A DNA stretch of 64,000 nt from Agromyces sp. Root81 (GTDB lineage Bacteria; Actinomycetota; Actinomycetes; Actinomycetales; Microbacteriaceae): positions 130,342-194,341 of the forward strand of contig NZ_LMIR01000001.1 in assembly GCF_001429165.1 (NCBI RefSeq), given 5' to 3'. How positions within the stretch are numbered: position 1 is the first letter of the stretch; every line of letters begins with the position of its first letter. A program made the position numbers and the translations under genes. The notes under the pieces were generated by a model, which did not search any database, was not told the DNA's origin, and saw only the letters and a program-made list of their open reading frames with translations. This document shows, piece by piece, positions 57,536-64,000 of this stretch.

Positions 57536-60031
57536 GTGCGCGACCTCCGGATGCTCCTCCCCGCGGCGAGCGCCTGGGTGGTCGGTTGGTGTGCGATCGG
57601 GCTGCCCGGCGGAGACGCCACGGCCGTGCTCGCGGCGTGGGGGCTGTGGGGGACGGCGAGCGGCGCGGCGGCCTTCGCCGTCCTCGGCGCCACGCAGAGC
57701 CGTCGAGAGGGTGCCCGGGCCAGGGCTGGTCAGGCTGCCCCGCTCGTGCGCGCAGCGGCGACGGTGCTCGTGGTGCTCTCAGCCGGGGCGCTGGTGGCGA
57801 GCGCCGCAGCGCTCGGGCTGGGGGCGCGAGAGACGTCGCCGCTCGCGGTCGCTGCCGCAGAGCACCGCTCGGTCGAGGTCGTGGTCGAACTGACGGCCGC
57901 TCCGCGAGCGATGCGCTCGAGCTGGTTCGCCGAGGGCGAGGCTCCGCCGCTCCGGGTCGACGGTCGGGCCGTCGCAATCGACGGTGCCGTGGCGCGTGCG
58001 GTGCCGGTGACGACGGCGCTGTCGATGCCGGCCGGGGAGTTGCAACTCGGCGCTCGCGTCACCTTCTCGGCTCGGGTGACGGCGATGCCGGCCGGGGAGC
58101 GGGCGGCGTTCCGATTGGCGCCGGCGGGAGACATCCGCTCGGTCGCTCCGCCGCCGCCCTGGCTCGGCTGGACCGTCGGCCTGCGCACCGGCTTCGCCGA
58201 GGCGGCAGGCGCGCTCAGCGGCGACGGAGGGGCGCTCGTGCCCGGGCTCGCGATCGGCGACACGAGCGCCGTCGACGAGAGCCTCGATCAGGCGATGAAG
58301 GCCTCGTCGCTCAGCCACCTGACGGCGGTCTCGGGCGCGAACTGCGCGATCGTCACGGCCGCGGCATTCGCTCTCGCCGCGCTGCTCGGCCTGCCCCGCC
58401 TGCTGCGCGTCGTCGTCGCCCTCGCAGCCCTCGCGGGGTTCGTCGTGCTCGTGACACCCGAGGCGAGCGTCGTTCGCGCGGCGACGATGGCCGTGGTGGT
58501 GCTCGCGGCCGTCGCGGCCGGTCGCCCGGGCGGCGGGATCGCCGCACTCTCGTTCGCCGTGGTCGTGCTGCTGGCGATCGACCCGTGGTACGCCCGCGAC
58601 TACGGCTTCGCGCTGTCGGTCTTCGCAACGGCCGGGCTCTTGCTGCTCGCCCGGCCGCTGACCTCCGCGCTCGCGCGCTGGATGCCGGTCCCGATCGCGG
58701 CCGTGATCGGCGTGCCGCTCGCTGCCCAGTTGGCTTGTCAGCCGGTGCTCGTGCTGCTCGACCCGGCACTCGCGCTCTACGGCGTGCCGGCGAACCTGCT
58801 CGCGGCACCTGCCGCGCCAATCGGCACGGTGATCGGCCTCATCGGGTGCCTGATCCTGCCCCTGCTGCCGTCGGTCGGGTTCGCCTGCCTGCAGTTCGCG
58901 TGGCTGCCGGCATCCTGGATCGCGCTCCTCGCACGTGCCTCGTCTGCACTCCCGGCCGCCCGGCTCGAATGGCTGCCGGATGCTCCGGGCGCCCTGCTCC
59001 TCGCCGCGTGCACGGCGATCGCGCTCTGGCTCGCGCTCGGGTCGCGGCGGCGAACGAGACTCCGCCGCATCGCCGTCGTGGTACTGCTCGTCGCGGTCGC
59101 CGTGCCGGTCGGGCTCTTCGCTGGACGACCGCTCGTCGGCGCCGCGACCCGGCCGTCCGACTGGGACGTCGCCGCGTGCGACGTCGGGCAGGGCGATGCC
59201 GTCCTCCTGCGGTCGGGCGACGCGACGGCGCTCATCGACACCGGGCCCGATCCTGCAGCGCTCTCGCGCTGTCTTGCCCTACTCGGGATCACCCGCATCG
59301 ACCTGCTCGTGCTGACGCACTGGGACGCCGACCACGCCGGGGGAGTGTCGGCGGTCGCCGGCCTCGTCGACACCGTGCTGCACGGCCCGCTCGACGGAGA
59401 GCGCTCGACTCGAGCGCTCGATCCACTCGTGGCGGCGGACGCGGAGCCGGTCGAGGTGGTCGCCGGGTTCGGCGGTACCCTCGGAGACGCCCGCTGGCGT
59501 GTGGTCTGGCCGAAGCCGAACGCACAGCCGGGCAATGACGCCAGTGTCGTGCTCGACGTCTCGGCTCCCGGGTATCGCGGCCTCTTCCTCGGCGATCTCG
59601 GCGAGGAGGCCCAGTCACGGATGCTTCGCGCCACCGCCCTCGGCCCGGTCGACCTCGTGAAAGTCGCCCACCACGGCTCGGCCGACCAGAGCGAGCGCCT
59701 CTACGAGGAGCTCGGCGCGACGGTCGGGGTGATCGGCGTCGGAGCCGACAACGGCTACGGCCACCCGACATCGCGACTCCTCGACCTGCTGCGTGCCGAC
59801 GGCACCGCGGTCGTGCGCACCGACATGTCGGGCACCGCGCTGCTGACGGCCGACGACGATGGCTTCCGCCTCTGGAGCGAGCGCGACCTCGGTTCTTCGG
59901 GATCGAGCGCGCTCGACCGCCGGCGCGCAGGCCTGAGCCCGGGCTGGAGCGCTGGACGAGCGCCCCGTCGTCTGCGCTCCAGCTCTGCGCAAACTCGGGC
60001 GACGCTCCCCAGGCCGTGTTGCGAAACGTGA
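57536..60031 (+). CDS. comEC: competence DNA channel ComEC/Rec2
   Basis: Polytopic protein that passes single-stranded DNA into the cytoplasm. 831 aa: N-terminal DUF4131-type region, a central competence domain with many helices and GLAIGDTSAVDESLDQAMKASSLSHLTAVSGANCAI, and a C-terminal metallo-beta-lactamase-like domain with CDVGQGDAVLLRSGDATALIDTGPD, LTHWDADHAGG and VAHHGSADQ. The metal-binding residues are intact. GTG start one base after comEA. The usual next gene, holA, is absent. Confidence 0.94.
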   Translation: MRDLRMLLPAASAWVVGWCAIGLPGGDATAVLAAWGLWGTASGAAAFAVLGATQSRREGARARAGQAAPLVRAAATVLVVLSAGALVASAAALGLGARETSPLAVAAAEHRSVEVVVELTAAPRAMRSSWFAEGEAPPLRVDGRAVAIDGAVARAVPVTTALSMPAGELQLGARVTFSARVTAMPAGERAAFRLAPAGDIRSVAPPPPWLGWTVGLRTGFAEAAGALSGDGGALVPGLAIGDTSAVDESLDQAMKASSLSHLTAVSGANCAIVTAAAFALAALLGLPRLLRVVVALAALAGFVVLVTPEASVVRAATMAVVVLAAVAAGRPGGGIAALSFAVVVLLAIDPWYARDYGFALSVFATAGLLLLARPLTSALARWMPVPIAAVIGVPLAAQLACQPVLVLLDPALALYGVPANLLAAPAAPIGTVIGLIGCLILPLLPSVGFACLQFAWLPASWIALLARASSALPAARLEWLPDAPGALLLAACTAIALWLALGSRRRTRLRRIAVVVLLVAVAVPVGLFAGRPLVGAATRPSDWDVAACDVGQGDAVLLRSGDATALIDTGPDPAALSRCLALLGITRIDLLVLTHWDADHAGGVSAVAGLVDTVLHGPLDGERSTRALDPLVAADAEPVEVVAGFGGTLGDARWRVVWPKPNAQPGNDASVVLDVSAPGYRGLFLGDLGEEAQSRMLRATALGPVDLVKVAHHGSADQSERLYEELGATVGVIGVGADNGYGHPTSRLLDLLRADGTAVVRTDMSGTALLTADDDGFRLWSERDLGSSGSSALDRRRAGLSPGWSAGRAPRRLRSSSAQTRATLPRPCCET

Positions 60032-60081
60032 GCCTGTTACCGTGGTGCCCATTGAGTGATGGTCATCGAAGGCATGGGCGC

Positions 60082-60450
60082 ATGGGCGCATGGGGGACGG
60101 ATCCATCGACCTCGGACGGAGCCGCTGACTGGTTCACGGGGTTCTTCGAGGGGGTCGACGCGGACGCGAAGATCACAGCTGCGTTCGAGTACGCCGACAA
60201 TTACGACGCGATCCGGGCGGCCTGCTGGATTCTGCAGAAGTTGGGGCACCCCATGATTTGGCCCGGCGACCTCACCGCACTCGATGGTCACGTCACGGAA
60301 GGCATCGAGCTCCTCAACAACCTGATCGATCGTGATGAGGAAGGCGAGGACTTCTTGGAGCTCTGGGATGACGAACAGGAGATCATCCAGTCAGTTCGTG
60401 AGCAGATCCGCGAACTCGAGGCGCTTCGCCCCACGAACGTGAGCGGCTGA
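60082..60450 (+). CDS. DUF4259 domain protein
   Basis: 122 aa from ATG MGAWGTDPSTSDGAADWFTGF, the typical DUF4259 opening. The rest is acidic and helical (DNYDAIRAACWILQKLG, LTALDGHVTEGIELLNNLI). The function of the family is unknown; it often occurs as a single accessory gene. Three 8-bp repeats (CATGGGCG type) at 60073-60096 cover the start codon, but only the middle ATG opens this frame. Confidence 0.8.
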   Translation: MGAWGTDPSTSDGAADWFTGFFEGVDADAKITAAFEYADNYDAIRAACWILQKLGHPMIWPGDLTALDGHVTEGIELLNNLIDRDEEGEDFLELWDDEQEIIQSVREQIRELEALRPTNVSG

Positions 60451-60564
60451 GGAGCTCCGCGCAATCGATCACAACCCGCGGGATGCCTGATCGCGAGAAT
60501 GGCGATTCCCGAGTCATCCGTCTGTTGGTTGCTTCTGACGTCGGGTGCCCCGAGCGGTGGGTCC

Positions 60565-60897
60565 TCAGGATCGATGTCGGTCAGGACCAATGTCTCGAGG
60601 TCCGGCCCATGGCATGGCGGCCAGCACGAGTGTCGCAAACAGGCCGAGGACTCCGTTGGAAACGAGCACGACGCCAATCAGCCCGGCACCAATGCTGCCT
60701 TCAGGACCGGCTTGCCCGTCCGGCTGTCCGAGGGGGAGTCCGATGCCCGCAACAAGGCACAGCGCGCTCACTGCCGCAGCGACGCAGAGGAAGCCATGAG
60801 CCACGTACCTGTCGCTCATCCCAGACCTGATGCAAAGCCAAACGAGAACGAGCGCGACTGGCAGCAGCACGGGGAAGATGAGAATGTACGCGATCAC
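60565..60897 (-). CDS. uncharacterised small membrane protein
   Basis: 110 aa with three hydrophobic segments (about 3-22, 35-55 and 72-95) and no recognised domain. GTG start. It lies downstream of another small membrane protein on the same strand, so the two may be co-transcribed. The C-terminal end is polar. Coding status rests on length and topology only. Confidence 0.45.
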   Translation of the reverse strand: MIAYILIFPVLLPVALVLVWLCIRSGMSDRYVAHGFLCVAAAVSALCLVAGIGLPLGQPDGQAGPEGSIGAGLIGVVLVSNGVLGLFATLVLAAMPWAGPRDIGPDRHRS

Positions 60898-60933
60898 GTC
60901 AGCTCCCTGTCGATCCGAGGGCTGTCCGCGCCA

Positions 60934-61260
60934 TCAGTGCTCCCTGAGCTCCGGATAGAACTCGTTCGTGCTGAGGATGAGCGTCATGATGAGCGTCGGA
61001 AGCACGGCGACTCCGATGATGATGATCGCCATCCACACGGCCAACGCCGACCAGCTCCCGTGCCCTGCCACCGCCCCGACCACGATCAACGCCACGATGG
61101 TCGCGACCACCCACAACGTGCTCACCCAGCGACACATGGAGCGTGCGGCCCGGAAGCGTCTCCGCTGCTTCAGCGACCTCCAGATGACTGCGAGAAGAGC
61201 CGGAACACCGGCCACCACGAGGAACCAGAAGATGATCCACTCGGCAGAGGTGATGCTCAT
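60934..61260 (-). CDS. uncharacterised small membrane protein
   Basis: 108 aa from ATG MSITSAEWIIFWFLVVAGV, with three predicted helices (about 8-26, 48-70 and 78-98) and a short polar C-terminus ending YPELREH. No known family recognised. The basic loop KQRRRFRAARSMCR separates helices 1 and 2. Confidence 0.5.
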   Translation of the reverse strand: MSITSAEWIIFWFLVVAGVPALLAVIWRSLKQRRRFRAARSMCRWVSTLWVVATIVALIVVGAVAGHGSWSALAVWMAIIIIGVAVLPTLIMTLILSTNEFYPELREH

Positions 61261-61489
61261 TCGTTCACGCGTTTCCCGGAGAGCATGTCCGCCCAGGCGT
61301 CCACCATCGAGTTCCTTTCGATCGAGGGTTCCAGCCTCACCGCGCACGCCGGCGATTGGTATCCGACCAAGGTCACATTGAGGTGAAAGCCTCAGCCACG
61401 GCAGGGTGACTGCAGTCCCCGTTGCCCGCGAACCACCTCTTCGACACCGCTCCGCCGGCGCGCGACGAGCACTCTGCAGAGCCTCGCTC

Positions 61490-61789
61490 TCAGCGCAGCA
61501 GCTCGGGCGGGAGCTCGATGCGGATGCGGCCGCTGTTGAGCGCCTTGTCGCCAGGCAGGGGCAATGGTGCGGGAAGCTCCTTCTGCGCCTCCCAGATCAC
61601 GTTGGCCGCGTGAGCCTCGGGGTGGAAGATCTCATCGAACGTGCCGATCACTCCGGATTGGACGCTTCGTGCTTGACGACGCTTCTCGGCCTGCACGATC
61701 CACGGGAGCGAGAGGAACCAGATGGAAAGCGGCGCGACGAAGATCCCCGCGAGTGCGATCGCGAACCAGGTGTCTCTGTCCAGCCCCAC
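61490..61789 (-). CDS. uncharacterised single-pass membrane protein
   Basis: 99 aa: one N-terminal helix (about 8-31) and a basic then mixed cytoplasmic tail (QAEKRRQARSVQSGVIGTFDEIFHPEAHAANVIWEAQKELPAP). No domain recognised. A plausible real gene, since the frame is uninterrupted and topologically sensible, but without a clear SD. Confidence 0.5.
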   Translation of the reverse strand: MGLDRDTWFAIALAGIFVAPLSIWFLSLPWIVQAEKRRQARSVQSGVIGTFDEIFHPEAHAANVIWEAQKELPAPLPLPGDKALNSGRIRIELPPELLR

Positions 61790-62268
61790 GCTGGCAGGCT
61801 ATGTCGATCTCTCCGCGTGGGCAATGGCGACGCCGCCGGCTGTGCCTGCTGGGGGGCCCGTTCGCCTCATGCCTCGTGCTGGTTCTGCTGCCCGGGATGG
61901 ACAAGGAGCGAGGAGACCATACAAACCCGCGACCACACGTGCAGCTACGGGTGCGCCCTTCTGACCGTCGCTGCGCTCACTGCGTGCATGAGCGTCGAGA
62001 GCGACCATGATCAATCCAGGAGCCGCGGTCACCCACGCCTTCGTGGTGAACTGCGAGGCAACCGGTACACGGTCACGGTCAACTCGACGAATGCAGGCTC
62101 GTCGAGCTTCGACTTCCGACTCCTGGCTTCCGCGGCGGGGTTCGGACGTGTCGAGATCGCGACGGGAGCGCGAGTTCGAAGGCCTCGCGTTCGGGACGCC
62201 TGGCAGGCCACGTTTGATGCGACACCCGAACCATTGGCGCCTACATGCGGCGGCGTATGTTGGTCCGC
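61790..62268. other. gap without a convincing gene
   Basis: About 480 bp with irregular base composition. Frames on both strands are short, Arg/Ser-rich and unlike proteins. Probably decayed or non-coding accessory DNA; I see no tRNA, hairpin or insertion-sequence end. Confidence 0.5.
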
Positions 62269-63012
62269 ATGAACATTGAGGGGCAACATGATCGTGCTCC
62301 CGCGAATCCAACGCGAGCTGATGCATTGGAGGTTGCGCGGCGTTTCCTCTCTGCGGAGCATCCCACCGCGTCAGCCGCAGTCCTCGCGGGAAGCGTTGCG
62401 GCCGGCACTGCGACATCGACATCCGATCTCGACATCGCAATCTACTACTCGGATCGGACCGCCAACTCTGCGATCACGCTTGAGCGCGAAGGATGGTTGA
62501 TCGAAACGTTCCTCTACGATCCGACGTCGCTGACCGATTGGTTTGATCGTGAAACCGTGCAGCGTAGGCCGGTGGCTATCGACATGTGGGCCCGTGGCAT
62601 TCCGATCGTGGGATCCGATACTGTGACCGGGCTTCAACAGCGTGCCCGTGCGCGACTCGACGCGGGCCCCGAACCGCTGAGCACCGCCGAGTCTGCCGAG
62701 CGGCGATACCAGCTGACCGCGGCTGTTGACGACCTGACGGCTGGGAGCGATGCCGCCGAGGAGTTCGCGATTGCATCGCGCGTCTTCGAGAACACCGCCT
62801 GCCTTCTGTTGATGACGAACGGTCAGTGGGTGGGTTTCGGAAAGTGGCTGATACGGCGGCTGCAGCAATTCGACGATGTGCACGCGTATGCGCTAGTCGA
62901 ATGGGCCCGGGATCCGCACCGCACCCGAGGAACGCTGGTGCAACTCGCCGACCGTGTGCTGGCTCGCGCGGGCGGACGATTGCAGGTCGGTCACACTCGT
63001 AGCGCTCGCTGA
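62269..63012 (+). CDS. nucleotidyltransferase-fold protein
   Basis: 247 aa from ATG MNIEGQHDRAPANP. The N-terminal domain has the nucleotidyltransferase signature G41-S42 then D53 and D55 in SVAAGTATSTSDLDIAIYY, with a helical C-terminal half like streptomycin or kanamycin nucleotidyltransferases and MNT antitoxin-type proteins. Substrate unknown: it could be an aminoglycoside-modifying type, a toxin partner or a housekeeping enzyme. No HEPN partner gene is adjacent. Confidence 0.7.
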   Translation: MNIEGQHDRAPANPTRADALEVARRFLSAEHPTASAAVLAGSVAAGTATSTSDLDIAIYYSDRTANSAITLEREGWLIETFLYDPTSLTDWFDRETVQRRPVAIDMWARGIPIVGSDTVTGLQQRARARLDAGPEPLSTAESAERRYQLTAAVDDLTAGSDAAEEFAIASRVFENTACLLLMTNGQWVGFGKWLIRRLQQFDDVHAYALVEWARDPHRTRGTLVQLADRVLARAGGRLQVGHTRSAR

Positions 63013-63255
63013 CAGGCGACTCACGGGCACCCGGACGGCCGGTTTCCTAGACCCGCCTATGAGGCGGCGCGATTTGCCGCTCACGAGCCACTGCCGATGC
63101 TGGAGCCCATCGAGGCGGCGACCGCAAACAGAGCTCCGCGGTCCGCCTGATCTTCACTGTGCGCAACCTCGACTGCAACATCCTGCTGGTCACCGACCGG
63201 TAGCTCTTGTCGCGAGGCAGAGCAATCGAGGACTGCTGATCGACCGTGGTTGAAT

Positions 63256-63738
63256 ATGCCGATGACTGGTCCTTCCGACAGCCCGGCGCTGCCGCAGATC
63301 CCAGATATCGTCGATCCCGAGCTCGGCGCCTTCACTCGTGCGATCACTCATCTGGAGGCGGGCCCGCCGCTCGTGTTCGACTGGTACGTCGGCAGCGCGG
63401 ACGTGGTCGGTTCCGAGGTCGAGTGCATGGTCCGCGCCACTGAACCCGAGGAAGTCCGCCAACTGCTCAGCCGATTGAAGGTCACGGTCGCGGCGTTCCC
63501 GGAACTCGGCCGCACGGCGACCGACGCCGTTGTGGAGCGACTCGGCGACGGCGAGCCGAGCGCCGACGAACTCGAGGATGCCGCGGCTGACCTGAAGCTG
63601 GAGACCATCGAGGCGACCGCAGACGGAGTAGTGCTCCACTTCACCGACACCTGCGGCGAGCACTTCCTCGGTGGCTACTGGCCCGCCGTGCGCCTCGGCG
63701 CCGACCATCGGATCATCGATATCACAGTTGAGGCGTAG
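63256..63738 (+). CDS. uncharacterised acidic protein
   Basis: 160 aa from ATG MPMTGPSDSPALPQ; ATG at 63262 or TTG at 63250 are alternatives. No family recognised with confidence. It is acidic, soluble and of mixed alpha/beta pattern (VFDWYVGSADVVGSEVECMVRAT, TIEATADGVVLHFTDTCGEHFLGGYWPAVRLG). The overall look recalls small immunity-type or DUF2262-like proteins, but that is only an impression. Confidence 0.6.
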   Translation: MPMTGPSDSPALPQIPDIVDPELGAFTRAITHLEAGPPLVFDWYVGSADVVGSEVECMVRATEPEEVRQLLSRLKVTVAAFPELGRTATDAVVERLGDGEPSADELEDAAADLKLETIEATADGVVLHFTDTCGEHFLGGYWPAVRLGADHRIIDITVEA

Positions 63739-63956
63739 CGCGCGTGGCTGCGGGAGTGCGGGAGTGCGCAAGGACGCAAAGGTCTCGCGCGCCGTTTCGC
63801 TCGACCGCGACCGCCTCGTGGATCGCGCGGAGCGCGTCTTCCAGGCTGTCGTATGGGCGGACGACCGGCCGGGCCGCCCTCGTGTCACGAGCTCGTGTCC
63901 GCGGCTCGAGGTGAAACCTTCTTCACCGTGAGCAATGCATGTGGCACGCTTCCGAC

Positions 63957-64000
63957 ATGAGTGTTCGTGAAGCAGAGCCAGAGCAGCAGCGCACGTCCCG
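63957..64000 (+). CDS. possible gene start cut by the window edge
   Basis: An ATG opens MSVREAEPEQQRTS and runs off the end. Too short to identify; listed because the 218 bp before it hold no other gene. Confidence 0.25.
   Translation, partial: MSVREAEPEQQRTS

Overview
The window is high-GC actinobacterial DNA. Its gene order (pknL-Rv2175c-idsA, mraZ to wag31, lspA-rluD-dnaE-hisD-nrdR-pyrD, cydABDC, leuS-comEA-comEC) and an unusual MurE specificity motif suggest a Microbacteriaceae member, possibly Agromyces-like. The family assignment is inferred from synteny and protein style, not from a search.

Left part (1-34 kb): a PASTA Ser/Thr kinase, a LysM wall protein, an Rv2175c-like DNA-binding protein and a polyprenyl diphosphate synthase lead into a complete division and cell wall (dcw) cluster: mraZ, rsmH, ftsL-like, ftsI, murE, murF, mraY, murD, ftsW, murG, murC, ftsQ, ftsZ, yggS, sepF, yggT, divIVA/wag31. 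Most neighbours overlap by 1-41 nt, so the cluster is transcribed as long operons. It makes lipid II and the septal machinery. Housekeeping genes follow: lspA, rluD, dnaE, hisD, nrdR, pyrD and an App1-type phosphatase.

Middle part (33-50 kb): a TetR regulator and an OpuC-type osmoprotectant ABC transporter, a DedA protein, and a BlaI/BlaR-like repressor-protease pair facing a cydABDC operon (cytochrome bd oxidase and its assembly transporter). Two BlaI-like dyads lie between them. A 5'-truncated M28 aminopeptidase remnant follows cydC, then pabB and leuS.

Right part (50-64 kb): between leuS and comEA sits a complete vanH-vanA-vanX glycopeptide-resistance operon, with convergent vanS/vanR genes. 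It is bracketed by two 138-bp, about 89% identical copies of the comEA promoter and start. The block also holds a broken DUF998 gene and a GIY-YIG protein. After comEA-comEC, the expected holA is replaced by a sparse accessory stretch with DUF4259, small membrane proteins, a nucleotidyltransferase and hypothetical genes.

Regulatory themes: many genes have a TANNNT -10 box ending exactly 6 nt before the start codon, which implies leaderless mRNAs. A 13-bp inverted repeat can mask the ribosome-binding site of the LysM gene. Phased MraZ boxes precede mraZ. The strongest candidates for a noteworthy system are the imported vanHAX/RS island beside the peptidoglycan gene cluster and the BlaI-BlaR-cyd regulatory arrangement.
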